NCBI GenBank assembly: GCA_030762175.1
Contig: CM060838.1
Location: forward strand, 14,948,001-15,012,000
Direction: 5' to 3'
Source of the DNA: Metallyticus violacea
Taxonomy: Eukaryota; Arthropoda; Insecta; Mantodea; Metallyticidae
Length of the DNA stretch: 64,000 nucleotides
A program made the translations under genes and the position numbers. Under the pieces are notes generated by a model, which saw nothing but the letters and a program-made list of their open reading frames with translations, had not been told where the DNA came from and did not search any database. Below are positions 44,840 through 58,669 of the stretch, in pieces; the first letter of the stretch is position 1; every line of letters starts with the position of its first letter.

Positions 44840-47800
44840 ATTTATGGTATGATTAGCATTACACGTGTTGGTTAATAATTTTAGGGAGTGGTTCTAAAAT
44901 GATATTTTGAATATTAAATTCAAAAATACCTTACTTACCTTACTTTATTGGAAATTCACTTCTTATAATGTAAAGGCTACGTTAAAAGATGAAAAATAAA
45001 GGTAAAAATGATATAAACTTGGTACTGAAATGTTCACCTCATCACAAAATCACAAAATCAATATTCATAATAAATATTAATAACACAAAAAATTTATTTT
45101 TAATTAAAAATATCATTTTAATCTTAAAACATAGAGGTATTATAAATAACACAAAAACATAAATTAACATTGAAGTAATCCAAAAGAATTAAAAAAATCA
45201 TTACCGTACTGAAAATCCCTTTTGATGTACAAATTCATTTCAATGACGATATGGATGAAGAAATATGTCGATCTCTCGTTTTTTTTATGAATATAAAAAG
45301 TAACTTTATAAAAGAAGAATAAATATGATACAGAACTGGAAAACGTTTAAAACGTTTATTATTTCTTTTTTCAGAATATAAAAGCAATGCCAGGTGCTGT
45401 CAGTGTACCTATCTCTATCGTTTAAGCTCTCAAGCCTGTTTTAGCAGAGAATGAACAAGATGTAAGGAAAGGGAGGGGAAAAATAAATAAACAAAAATAA
45501 AATGTGGGTAACGGGGATGACAATGAGGTTCAAAAAGAATAAATATTGAGGTATCACAAATAATTTTAATAAGATGCATCTGTCATTCTGTACTACTGCC
45601 CAAGAATCTGCAGAAAAAATTAAAATTCTTGTTGTTTACGCCTCACACTTTGTTTGCTAGAGCACTTCACAGGCAACACACTATCAAACTATGCATGCAA
45701 TTATTAATGACTCCCTTTAAATTGTTTAGATTTCTCACACAACCAAACTTTCAAAAGAAGTGATTTTTCACTGATTGATATTAGGAATAAAATCTGGAAA
45801 ATATGCGCTACATATTCTTATGTATATATAGACTCAATAACTCATTTGATGTTTTCTAAACTAATTTTGGCCGAAGCCCGACAAGTGAATTGAAACTTCC
45901 AGCTAAATTCTGTTAATCTGAAAACTACAAATTCCCTTAACAGAGTTAAATTCTTGAGATTTAAACAAGGCTCACAAGAGACAATACTTATAACTGATGA
46001 TGCAGTAGCTTTCTGGTGTTTCTTTTTTCTCACCTAATTGGAAAATATTTGTTTTCCTCAGATATATACCGTTTGGAAATGCACAACAATTCGATGATGA
46101 TTTTGATAATGATGACAATAATAATAACAATAATAATAGACTTAATGCAATTAGGCCATTGAAATATTCATTAAAAAAATTAACGAAAGTTACTTTTTGC
46201 TTGAGTCTGATACTGACAGCAGTGTGCTCTGGATCAAAGTCACTCATTGTTGATGGTTGAGAGCCGCAGTTTTCCATTATGAGATCCAATGCTTTTTTGT
46301 TATTATAACTCAATTTTCTGTTAGAAAATCAATATAATTCAAGTATTTCTGTTATTTCATGCTATGTGTGCCTTCGTGTCGTATTTAGTGAAGTAAATTA
46401 TATTGTAGTTATTTTGGACTGAAATGTTACCATTTAAATAGAGAAAAAAATAAAGTGTATAGGAATTATGTCCATAACTTTAAAGGAACTTTCAGGGCAG
46501 ACATTTAAATAGTTACGGAAACAGATCGTTGCAAATTAATGCAAGTTATACTAATCACCTAAAAAAAGGAAAAAGAAAAAGAAAAATATGGAAAAGAAAA
46601 ATAAAAAAAAAAACAAAAGAAAAAGGATGGGTGCAGCTGAACACCACTTTGAACGACTTATGAAAGAAAATTAATATTCTGTACATGTTATTACTGATGA
46701 AATTGTGAGAGTAAAATACCAGGGAACCTTTTTCATTGTCGAAGGCCAGTGACATGCCTTGGTCCGCGGGGCTTACGTTTAGCTGCTGATACATGCAAAA
46801 TCAATTTTAAACATAGCAGAGTGGACACACAGACACATTTTTTTGAGATGCACGTCGATTAAATCTAAATAGCGGTGTTTAAAATATAATATTTTAACTT
46901 ATGTGTGACAAATTAAATTTTAATGCCTCCACTTCAAATTATGGGGCTTAGAAGGATCTGGTATCTATTATCGACAAAGTAACATGTTTATTATTTATAG
47001 GTGATATATCTAATGTTTATATAAAATGTATTTAAATGCAATTTTCTATATTTAGAACAAAATAAACGTTCATAGTTTTGGGAAAATTTACTTAAAATGA
47101 TACTTGCATCAGAATTTGATTGCAATCAACCAGCAAAACGAAGGCAGCTACACTATAGGCGTGTAGACATTAAAGCTCTTAGTCAGAGTAACCTTCTGTG
47201 TGTCCATTTAAAAATATAATTCAGAGTCAGTTCAGGACCCTCTGGATTCGTTAAGATGACAGTAACTAAAACAATTCCGAATTTTGAGAGATATGGTACT
47301 AGTATGTGGCCATATTGGTATGTTTGCAATTAAGGTAAGGCTGTACAATATGATCAAAGGGTAAGGTTTGAAATTTAACACGAACATGCAGTGTCATGGG
47401 ATGCAAAATGTAAATATTATAAAACGAAAATAAGAAAAGATAAAGGTGTAATAATTTAGAAATTGACATGATGGAAATAGAATGTAAAATTAATATTCAT
47501 TGACAATTTAGAAAGACGAGAGAAAAGGCCCTTTAGAAGAAATTCGACAAGGAAGCAGATGAATCAAAAAGAGACTGTACTGTTAAAAAAAAAAAAAAAC
47601 TAATTACAGACATTCCAATAAAATATTAAAACGACTAGCCTTTCTTTATCAGACCAACCAGCAATAGCTGGCCTCCACATTTTTCCTTTTAAATAAAACA
47701 TCTCTTATGTTTGTTATTAACTTTTACTAATTTGCAAAACTTAAATACTCACTCAACAAAAAATAATGGGCTCAATCTTCCATGTTTGAAAACTTTCAGC

Positions 47801-50702
47801 TAAAGCAACGTAGGTTTGTTTCAACAGGCTTGAAAGTCGCATCTCTGGTTTAGCTTACTGTCCAAATCACAAAGCTCGAATTGTTGCAGCAAACACCGAA
47901 CCACTTTCAAATTAGTTCCATAATGTCCCCGCATCAGACTTAAGGAAACTAACGATTTATAGAGCAATAAGTCAGTTCAAGTTCAGCGATAAGCCATTTC
48001 CGTTTGTAAACATCAGGATCTTGTTACGAAGGATGGCAAATACCGCAAAGAAAGCCGATGATATACTGGAACCTCGCAATCTGATGCTAATGCGTTAATA
48101 GCCCACCACCAAGCCACCATACACCTCTCATCCTGATGCAGTGTCGTGGTGTTGTTCTAACTGCACAACAGAGGTTCAAAACAACAGCCTGTTTGTTGCT
48201 AAAGTCCACATATAGTACTTGTCAAACGATAAGAATTTTAGGCAGCAGTGAACGAGAAGCAAGTATTAGAGTAAAGTTGCCAGGTTGCTAACTCCCACAG
48301 TTAACAATTATTATTGTTCTTAATAAATATAAAATAAACGCTTTAAATATTCAACACAATAAATTAAATAATTTACTTCGATATGTAGTTCGCCAATGTC
48401 ACTATGTTCGTAATAAGAGTCTGTTAAACTTATATCATTATAGGTCTTGTCTTGTTTCTTTCACAAAGTCATCATTTTGTAGTTTTCAGCATGTTGTGTG
48501 CGATATTCATAATCATTGTGGGTTATCTTCAACATTTTTTCACGAATCATTTTCTCCTCTTTCGTTTTAAATGTTCTTTTTCTATTTCATTAAATTTCAC
48601 ACACGCTTCATAGAATTATATTGGCTATAGTAAACTGATTGTGCAGTACTTGTCATTTTGGAGTTCTGCATCCCATAATTCCTCATTATTGCTTCACTCA
48701 GCGCCATTGCACAAACCACGACCGCTCTGTAACAAGGAAACACAACAGTTTACCTCAAATGCTCACCTCTTGCTAATCAGGTGAAGGTCGTATTATTTAT
48801 GGTTTTGAATTAAATCATGCAGGGTAAACGCTTCATGTATGTTACCAGCTAAGTTTTGATTTATGTTTTGTTTACACCCATCAAGTAGGTTAGCCATGTT
48901 GAAGACCAAAATAAAGTGAGTGAAAGGAATTTATGGACTTCAACTCATCTTGAAATGAACCCATAACTGGTAGGTTGTAGTAGTATTTATCGTCGGTGCC
49001 CCAACTATAATCTAATATTTATATACTTGTATAAATTTAAATTAATTTCTGCTTTCAGCAGTGACTTATAATACTTCATTTGATTTTATAAATAGCAAAT
49101 ATTAGAGATAGATTAAGGTTTTTAGAGTGGAATCCAGAGATTAATGCCAATATAACTCTGACAGACTTTTCGTGTTACATAAGAATAGAAGTGAAAGTCC
49201 AAAACCTGGAATCCAAAGCTACCTTTAATATGTTTTCCGAGCGTCGGCGTGCATAATTTTTAAGTTTTGTGTACGTTAAACGCTAAATTTTCGCCCCCTT
49301 CCAGAATGTTTCATAGGAACCGGCCAATCAGCCACGAGAATTTTAAACTTTTGAAGCCAGGCGATGCTCATGGATGTACGTGTGTAGACTCCTGAAGTTT
49401 TACGTCTACACGCGGGCACCCAAGCAAATAAGTAGTATGTAAAGAAGCATTTATTCCGGTTTTAGACATTCTTAGATATTCTTCATCCACTCTTGGTCAT
49501 TTAGATTTGTGATCAAACAGCAGGCGCACAAAAGAGTGGAATGTATAGCCACGTGATACTAAGGTCAAATCCTCGAGTAACAAACAAGTGATAATCGATT
49601 GCAAGCTTTATTCCTACAAGAAACTCGTACTGTAAATCAATACTTAAAAAAGCCTTGCCTTGTGATCGCTAATGAAATAATTGTTTACAAATCCCGGAAG
49701 CTCGCGGTCATCATAAGCACCTAGCTTGCCGGCGCGCCGATTTAATTAACTATTTGTCCAACGGTTATGGAGCATTCGTTTCCCAATATGAACAATAGCT
49801 TCTTTGTAAAGTGTATGCAGGTTAATAAATACATTTGTATCACCACGTACCTTCATGATTTATATTGCGAACGAATTTCATGTCCTCTCCCGTTGTACGA
49901 AGACTGCGAAATTCCTGAGATTAGGTAATCGGTGAAAGGGACGAGTATCTGCCACGCCAACGCAACAACTACTGATGTCAAGAACGGGACCACTCTCGTC
50001 GGAGAACCCGACGGAAACCCAAACCCTACAACAATGCTTTCAAGGTGTATTGTGTAAAGTTTTAAGCTGCATCCTCCAGGTAAGATCAAGGACGCAGTTA
50101 TTCATCACTATAATAAAAACTATTTCGGTTAAAAGCATGCTACAAAATTGACACCTTGCTTCATGATTGCATTTAGAGCGAACTTGGAATATTTTAATGT
50201 AGCGTAAATGATATTTACAAAAATGAATTCATTCTGCTAGGAGAAAAGCACGGTGGCGGGAGTAGAATGTCGCATATTTATAAAAGGATGCTACACTTGG
50301 AGCTTCAAGGCCAAATATCACCCTTTTAACAAACACAGAAGCATCTCAGAGTAAAGGAATGGAGAATTGCTTTTACTGAAGTTCACCTGGAATAAATAGC
50401 ATGGTATTCTAAGGGAAGTTGGGTATAATTACGTGAATATGTGAAAACTCAAAATGCTAACCTAACAAGACAGAAATGTAACGTAGTATTGTAACCATAG
50501 AAACAGAAAACCAACTAAACAGGACATAATCCCGAGGGAAAGCAAAATAAAATGCTACAATTGAATTGAATGTCATCAACAGAAGTATAAAATAGCAAGA
50601 GAGAATAACTGGAGGCGTAATAAAGTGAAATACAGAGTCAATGAAGACCCAGATTGCAGGCAAAACAATAACAATTATACTGGGAACTGTCACAAGCTCT
50701 TG
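44840..50702. other. Spacer of about 5.9 kb, no gene seen
   Basis: AT-rich with an A/G-rich run at 46559-46628. It also has an 11-bp inverted repeat (49379-49389 with 49404-49414, one mismatch) and a cluster of unusual 6- to 8-bp sites at 49728-49749. Frames at 45842-46313 minus, 46555-46794 minus, 49853-50089 minus and 50457-50693 minus show no recognisable domain. Confidence 0.45.
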
Positions 50703-50946
50703 TAGTGTTTAACGCCCGTTTTTACTGCTGAAGTATCACAGGCGTAGATTCTGATGATACAAGAGATGAATAGATAATACTGAATGATTTTTAAAGATGG
50801 AAACGTTCCAGGCCTAAGTTTGGGGTACCTTCCCTGCATTTTATATTATGAGGAAAACATGGAGGAAGTCTCAATGAGCGAGGACGATCCTCGCGGGAAT
50901 CGAACCCCATAATTTGTGCCTTAAAGACCTCGGCCATCTGTGGCGG
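50703..50946 (-). mobile_element. SINE family B, copy 7 (diverged)
   Basis: Minus-strand copy with several deletions. The AAAACGGGCGTTAAACAC end and the GCCTGGAACGTTTCC block are recognisable. The head has GGCCGAGG, but the region between boxes is shortened. It is the most decayed family B copy. Confidence 0.84.
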
Positions 50947-53235
50947 TCATAAGCACAATGGATCATAATATAAGGCATGTGAGCCGTCTTTTCAACTTAA
51001 AAATAATTATGAATATAAAACGAAATGAAAATTGTATTATTTGAACCATAGCATTGCCCAAAAATTTTAAAAAATCATTCAATTTGTTAAAGCTACATGA
51101 TGCTAGCAGTAAGCATTGTAGGAAAATTAGTTGACAAAACCTGCGTGAACGACACTGAGTTCATGAAACTGAAAACCGCCAATAAATCAAAATTCGTGGT
51201 GTACTTACACTCGACTGCTTCGTGGTATTTGGAGTACTATATATGTAGTATATTCATGAACTCACCGCAATAATTTGAGAGTTTATTAGAGAGTTCTTAA
51301 CAAGCAGCTTTGGACTGGTAATATTTTTCGGGGTTATATTGCGATAAGACGTTTTAATTAGAGACTAAAAGATTAATGTTATAGCGGAATGGCGTAAATC
51401 ATTGCCTTAGAATATCTTCTAACCTGTTTGCGAGTGAGAAAATTCTGATTTTTAATAGCTTTAATCAGCACCAGTATTTTCTAGAGTTTGGGATAGAAAA
51501 TGTCTAAAACTCATGATGGTCTTGAAGTTGTGCTATCAAGTAGAAAAATAATCAGAACTTTGAACATTATTTAATTGTTAATAATCAGTTAAAATAATTG
51601 ATATATACCTTATTGTATTTTCAAATTACATACTTCATAAACTTTGTTTCTGCTAATCAAAGATTTTCTGTTGCATCATCCACTTAACTCTAACTGTAAA
51701 GAATTGACTGTTTGTTATTATTATTATTCATTTCATAATCTTAATCTCAACGACATCTGCACTATTAAACTTAAGTGAACTTATTTATCTTTAGGAATAT
51801 ATTTTAGGTTATAGTCATTTGTATTTTAAGCGAGACACCCTGTATACGAAACGTTTGATCGTTAAAATATTGTGTATTATACTATTTCTATAATCACGGG
51901 CTTAAGTTTACGACGGTATTACAGTGCTATACAATCCCTTAAGGTCACGAAAATGGTAACAAGATAATGCGGTCATTTAACCAATGAAGCAGACAGAGGT
52001 AAAGCGGCGTCCCGATGAAATAAAAATAAGGCTGTTGCAAACAGGAGGGACCCAGGTATGGAGCTTTATACTTACTCCGTTCTTAAACAGCAGAACAACA
52101 CAAGAGACTAATCAAAGAAGCACATGGGTGGGCTGTTTTCCAACAGCTAAAGCAGCTAGAAGTGTCTTCGGGCTATCTTCATATTTGGGATAAGTGATAG
52201 TAAATAAACACACACCTTTCCTTTTATTAAACAAAATCCAGTAATAAAAATTAACTAATTGAAAGTAATTGATATATACTATAAGGTTCTATGTTAAACC
52301 AACGCTTGTTTCACACTGCTGTTTTGCAGTTTGTATATCCTATAAAAGAAAACAGAACAGAACTCTTTAAGACGTTTAAATGTTGCCAGCCGTTACTTGT
52401 TGGTATATAAAGCTGCGTTGAGGAGAACCTCGCATTCTTTGTCATTAAGGATTCTTTAAGGAAACTGCTCTGGATGCGTCTTGTACTAATGCGATGAGGC
52501 AGTATTAATAAATGAAAGCAAAAGTGCTCTTCGACTAAGGAAGAACAATTACTGAGAAAAGAAGGAAAAAAAAAATGCAATAGAAAAATATTGCCCTTGC
52601 AACCGTTACCCTAATTAGCCATCCAATTCACTGGGCTGAAGCAAGTAATCTGTTTTGCGCTGGGATGAGAAGTGGAGAAATTTCTAAAGATATTCTTTGT
52701 TCATGGCAACTGTAATGTCCTCATTAAGAATTTGGCCTTGTATATTTTGCCCACTCGAGACACTCATCGCGCGCACGAGAGAGAGTTTCAAAAGTTATTC
52801 TCCTTCAATTCAAAGTGAGGAATGTTGCTGTAGTTATAATGATGTAGGGAGCTATAGCCTGCTCCGCGTTCTATCAAGCCAATTCATCGTTACCATAGCT
52901 ACCGATAATAGCCATACTTGCAAATTCAATACTGTTCCTTAAACTTTCTAATAGTGCTACTGGCAAATAACATTACTGTTAGTATAAAACTATAATAATT
53001 ATTATTAAAATAATGAGTCAGCCAGGGACAAATAAATAAATAATAACGGAATAAATAATTTGGTTGTAGAATTGAGAGCTATTAACGATGGGAGAACAGG
53101 ATACGCCCTAATATATTCAGTACCGTCTTGGCCACAGTGTTGTCAATTTCCAATCATAACATTTCCTTCAAAATGCTGAAAAATATACATTTTTTAAAAA
53201 TACTTTATCTTTAGACTTTTTAAACTTATAAATAA
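50947..53235. other. Spacer of about 2.3 kb, no gene seen
   Basis: No recognisable gene. Frames at 51984-52193, 52311-52580 and 52697-52942 are unidentified. Confidence 0.5.
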
Positions 53236-53504
53236 TTCGTTTATTTACGGACGCTGTTTAACATCTCAGGTCATCAGCGTCCCATTCAATTCAATAAATT
53301 TTGCTCAAATGCCTCTTCTTTCAGGCTTGAGGTTCTTTATCGTGACGTAAATCTAAGACACGGAACCACGGCCTTACTTCCCTTCCGTAGGAAACCATAC
53401 ATAGGATTATTACGCCCGAGAAATTTCATCGACCATTGCCGGAATTGAACCCGCGATCATGGGTCTATGAGGCAAGTATGGTTACCACTAGATCACCAGG
53501 ATAG
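53236..53504 (-). mobile_element. tRNA-Arg-like SINE, family A, copy 5
   Basis: Minus strand, head at 53504, with a slightly diverged B box (GGTTCAATTCCGG). The body and tail order are as in the other family A copies. Confidence 0.86.
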
Positions 53505-53659
53505 GTAAAATAGGTATAGTTCGTTACACAAACTATACTTAGGTCAATATAGTAATTCTAATCTGTTTATTAAAACAATGAATAATATTACCTCTATCTG
53601 TAATAATCCTTGTACGCATTCTTAATCCCTAAAGACCTAAATGTTGCAGTTTAGGACGT

Positions 53660-53727
53660 GGTTTATTTACGGGCGCTCCTTAACATCTCAGGTCATCAGC
53701 GTTCCATTTTATTCAGGGCGTGAAACG
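53660..53727 (-). mobile_element. SINE family A, copy 6, 3' tail only
   Basis: Only the last 68 bp of the family A body (GTTTCACGCCCTGAATAAAATGG on the minus strand, then AACGCTGATGACCTGAGATG and the AAATAAACC tail) are present. Its 5' part is replaced at once by the mariner copy to the right. Confidence 0.85.
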
Positions 53728-54873
53728 TTCACTTTTCAATATAGTTAACCTTTATTGCAATACACTTCCCACATCTTTGAATTAGCATTTCAACCCCCCC
53801 CCTCAACACAGTCAGAAGTCATGTCTGCAAATTCTTCTTGAGTTTTGAGAAGAGGAAATAGTCACTGGGAGCTAGATCTGAGCTGTACGGTGGTTGGTCG
53901 ATCTCCTTGAAGCCACATTTCTTCACAGCTTCCTTTGCAACAAGAACTGCGTGCACAGGTGCGTTGTCGTGAAGAAGGCGCACACTACCACTCAGCTTTC
54001 CTCAACTTTTCTCTTTGAAGGAAGCACGTAGTCTGTGCAGTAGATCAGCATAGACTCCCCATGTGCTGTGTGTTCCTATCCTTGAAGTCAATGAAGAGTA
54101 TCCTTCATAGTCCCAAAAGATTGTGGTCATGATCTTTTTGGTTGACTGAGTGACCTTCGCCTTTAGAGGTGGTGCTTCGCCAGGTTTATACCACTGCATT
54201 GATTCTCTTTGGACAAGGGATCATAGTAGATGACTATAGTTTTATCTCCTGTAACAATAGTTTGCTACACTTCTCTCTCATTGCCACGGCAGACTTCAAA
54301 AATGCCTGACAATGGATGACTCATTACTGCTTTTGGACTGAGGAAAGAAGTCTAGGCACCCATCTTGCATTAACCTTATTCATGTATAAATGTTCATGAA
54401 TAATTGGAAAGACTGCTGGTTTAGAAAGGCCCAACCAAGCTTCTATTTCTGTAGCTTTGAGCCGCCGGTGTCTATAATTTCTCATTCTACAAAAGCGATG
54501 TTTTCAGAAGTGACCACCTCAGGGGTCGACCTGCAAGCTCTTCGTCTTCAATGCTTTCTCGACCTATGACCCATTCTTTTACGATTGAATATGAGGGGAT
54601 GCTTCCCCATATACACCATTCAGTCGCTGTTTAATTTCATTTCGGATTAGTCCTTCTTTTGTAAAGAACTTAATAACAGCTCTAAACTCTTGAACATGTC
54701 ACAATCTTCTACACATAGCCTTCTTTATGCAACTATATCTGAACAGCTGAACACAGCGGTGCGGAAGTTATAGCTCAATAATTTATTAACAGATAAGGTA
54801 TGACACCAGATAAGGATTTTGTGAAGGCGATAATCCTTATCGGCGAGGCCGGAAACTTATGGACCTACCCTGG
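53728..54873 (-). pseudogene. Mariner transposase pseudogene, 3'-truncated (copy 2)
   Basis: Minus-strand sister of the element at 26327. The right end (5' in sense) has the terminal repeat CCAGGGTAGGTCCATAAGTT starting at 54873, followed by a TA on the plus strand. The sense strand then gives 'QEFRAVIKFFTKEGL' (from about 54690) and the rest of the helix-turn-helix with stops. 'WYKPGEAPPLKAKVTQSTKK' (about 54197-54140), 'LLHDNAPVH' (about 53970-53945) with the second catalytic Asp, and 'PPYSSDLAPSDYFLF' with the third (about 53895-53850) follow. Stops and frameshifts occur, and about 50 bp of the C-terminal coding part is deleted relative to copy 1. The 3' terminal repeat is lost at the junction with the SINE tail near 53727. 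Confidence 0.9.
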
Positions 54874-57800
54874 TATTTTATCTTTGAATAGTGAAGGCAG
54901 TTATTTGAACCCTTTCAGGGTACTTCAGTTCAAATGCCGTGCAATGTAGCGATCTAAAAACTACATTTCTTGAAACTGAGGATTTATGGGCAGTTTCGTC
55001 CGACGTTCTTTGTCTGATGATATATAAAAGCTAAACACACTTTTCGAAATTCAGAAGAGTTTCTTTATACCTTCAGACATTGCTGGCATTCATACCCAAT
55101 GATTATTTGATATAGTGATTACTATGGAATGAAACACTGATATTAATTTTTAGGAACTCTGAATTTATGACATTTTGTAACAATTACTTAAAAATCCTAT
55201 TGCAAATGATCCATAATTTGTGAATTAAACTAATTCTGGGCTAAAATAAAGCATAAATGAGTTGAAGTTGAAGTTGAAATAGTGAGTTCAGAGCCTTCCA
55301 TCAAGAATACACACAACACACGCATGTAATGCAATTCACCAGTTTAACTTAGTTTCAGGATTTTGCGTTTTTTAAGTCTCGTGAACTCTTGGATTTCTTC
55401 GAGTTGGGCACAGTGTTTGCCACTTGAAAATATGTACGTTATTATGTTGCTCCCCATTTCCTCCGCTGACCTCAGGAAGCCTAGCACACTCCTTGCTTGT
55501 TACGAGACCAGCGGAGTGACGCATCTTTCCATTAGAGCAGTAGATTTGCAACTTTAATTTACTCTGCCGAAGAATAAATTGCTTTTCTCAGTCATTGCAT
55601 TCTGATTGTCACAAAAAGCTATTTATTGACATGTATTTTTCTTTATTTTAGGCACTGGTGAAATACTTGCAACACAGCCTCAGCACTGGCGTCCTTAGAA
55701 TGCATTTTTAGGGCTGTGGGTTTATAGGTAACCATTAACACCATCCATAAAATTGAAAATAGACAGGTTTTGAGTTGGTACAAATATCTCTTCGTCTTTA
55801 GTTAATACACTTGATCTTAGAGCCTATTATTTATGCAATTTCATGTCCTCCAAAATATTTGAAGCAATTGGCTGTAAGAGGACCAATAAATGATCTAATA
55901 CTTGAGAAGCTACATTGCGTTCCCCCTCCCCCCAAAAAAGGTAGTCTATTTAATTTCGGACTCGTCATGAGCTCTGAATTAAATCTAACCACAGAGTTGC
56001 CAGCTGAACATCTGTTTTGGTATCTCCCAGATCGCACTGTAACCAAGCAATAAACTCAGAAACGAACACCACTTGTTCACTTGTTGTTACATTTTTTTCT
56101 CTGCCAATTTTGCCTCTCATTTTTTAAACATTTTTTCAGTAGGGGTTCACGTAACTCACTCATTAGTAGAAAACATTGCTCTCCATTTAAATAATTATGC
56201 CACTGCACGCAACGCAACTGCTCGAGAGAGCAGATTAAACATAACTGAAAAAGTGTCTGTTTGGTAACGGTAATGACATATGCATATACATTGATTGCTA
56301 TTGCTGTTTGCGCTTAAGATAGGTAGTATTTGCAGATAATTTGATGCATCAACGAGGTTAAATTATACTTTTGTGTTATATTAATAAATTGTAGGTATGG
56401 TTTTATTTATTATTGACATTAACTTATAATCTAAAAAATTGTTGTTAAGTATATTTCTATTGTAAATTCTTTACTTGTCTAATTGTTGTACAATGCTTAT
56501 TTTAGCGCAGAAATAACAGGAAAAAGAGTTAAAACCATTGAGTGTTAAATAACGAAGAGCAAGAATATTCGTGTTTGTCACTACAGTTGAATACAGTTCG
56601 TTTATACAGACCGACAAGACAGCTTTTCAATATTACGGCATTTAAAATACCAGAGAGCGAACATAAATTTGATATTATTATTTTTATAAATATTATAAAT
56701 AAAATACGATTCTACCATCGCGCCGCCAGCAGAGATTTTCCATTAACATCTGGTCGGGTATTTTTTACGATAATTTATCTGGATTTCACATACTTAAACC
56801 GCTTTACAGGTAAGATGTATAGAGGCTTCTCAAAACAACATAACTGATTTCTTAGCCAAAGTTCCACTGATCATTCCACATCGTGTGTGGCAGAGCTTCC
56901 GCATAGTTCAGTATCCGCGCCTGCAGGTATCTGAATCGAAAAATTCCTATTCAGTGGCTATGTTCAGGTGGACCAATTTAACACACTGTATTTAAACTGC
57001 GGGGGTCACTTAAAATCATTTATGTGTTCATCTCTGGTGGGTGGTGTAAAACACTCTGCAATCTCTAATTGTAATAGGCTGTGGTAGATATCCGACATGC
57101 TGGGAATTTGAGATCTCCGCGGTGCTATGAGATGTCGAAGTAAAGCCGCTTTTTAGGCAGGAGGAGAACTTTTTCAATATTTACTTTAAGTAGTGTGAAA
57201 TTCTGAGTGTCATATATCGAGTTTAAAAAGTCAGAAAACAACATTTTTGCACCCATGTCGCTATAAATCAACCTATGAGTGATTTATTCCTTAATTTGTT
57301 TTCGAAACATTTCGTATTATATTCTGTTGCTAAATCTACAGCTTGGATTTCAAATTTGGAATTTGTTCAAAATATAGACTGGAGAAATACAACACTTTTT
57401 TCTACTTATTCCAGAAACATTTTACAAATGATATCTGGTCTTTGCATTACTAAATATTAGGTAATTCCACTGTGAATAGAATTGATAAATAAACTTTGTG
57501 TGATAGCAGATATACAGAACGAGTCAGGAAATCCACAAGAAATTTGAAGGAGAGATAAATCTCACAACGAGGAACTCTTTTATATTTAATTATTAATTTG
57601 AAAAAACTAAAACCAGTAAAATATTTAGGACATTTAAGAGTTCCGAAACATTTATAGCCGTGAATAGTGTTTTCCACCGGAACTAATCATTTTGATTGTT
57701 GGCAGGAAAATTAACGTATTAATGAATTCATGTCACTCTTGAGATTAAACTATTTTTAATAATGTTTTACATCCCATGCATTCATTAAGCTGCATTTAAT

Positions 57801-58669
57801 AATTTCTAAAAGCTGAGACCACATTTCGAGTGCATATTTCCGTCTTGGTGACAGTACATTTCATTAGCTATCGAAATTAAATCCCAGATTTCCATTGCTT
57901 ATTTGAAAGAACAACTGTCACTTTAATGAAATTTCCAATATCTGCTGTTATGCATTGATAGCAGTATAGAAAAAGTAATGGTCGATATATATATATACTT
58001 TTTTTTTTTTTTTTTTGCAGGTGGGCGTTTAATTTGCAGAGTTGTCACACGGTCATTATCAGCTGTGATGTGTCAGTACCCTATAGAAGTTAAATTAGTG
58101 TTCAGTGTGTACACACTGCAGCTAGGTCCTGCGTCAGCAAGCTGCCGATAACAGACACGCTATTACCCTATATTTTGTCAGATAACCTGCGCTCTGCACA
58201 CGACTTGTTTTAAATGCGGTAATTAAACCATAAATCATTTAGTCACACTAGCAACAACCTAATATAAATACCTATACGCATGACTGGTGTATGCAATCCT
58301 ATGCATGCTACCCACAAATTCAAAAATATATAATTATATTTATATATGACTAGTTAATAATCAAATGTTAAAACAGAAATAGTCATAACTAAAATGTCAA
58401 GGATGCGTTTAAAAGTAGTCACCTGAAATTTATTACATGTTACAAGAATGCAACACTTTATCTGATAAAAGAGTTACCAAAGTTGCATTACTGTTCTTGA
58501 TTTGCGTTTATCCATTATTTATGCAACAAACAATATTGAATGTTTTATCAGAGTATCCTTATTTTAAAAAAGTTATACAATCTGTTCATCGTGATGTAAC
58601 ATTTCTCAAATTAAGGCTATTTTATTTTTCTCCATTTAACACATATCCATATATAAATATATTATATAA
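54874..58669. other. Spacer of about 3.8 kb, no gene seen
   Basis: AT-rich. A long T-run followed by GCAG at 58000-58020 looks like a splice acceptor but has no supporting open frame. Frames around 55363-55557, 55811-56053, 56542-56847 and 57275-57460 show no recognisable motifs. Confidence 0.45.

Noticed and set aside
57990..58022. Strong polypyrimidine tract plus GCAG as a splice acceptor
   Set aside because: Looks like a T homopolymer ending by chance in GCAG; downstream frames are short and no donor or partner exon is apparent.
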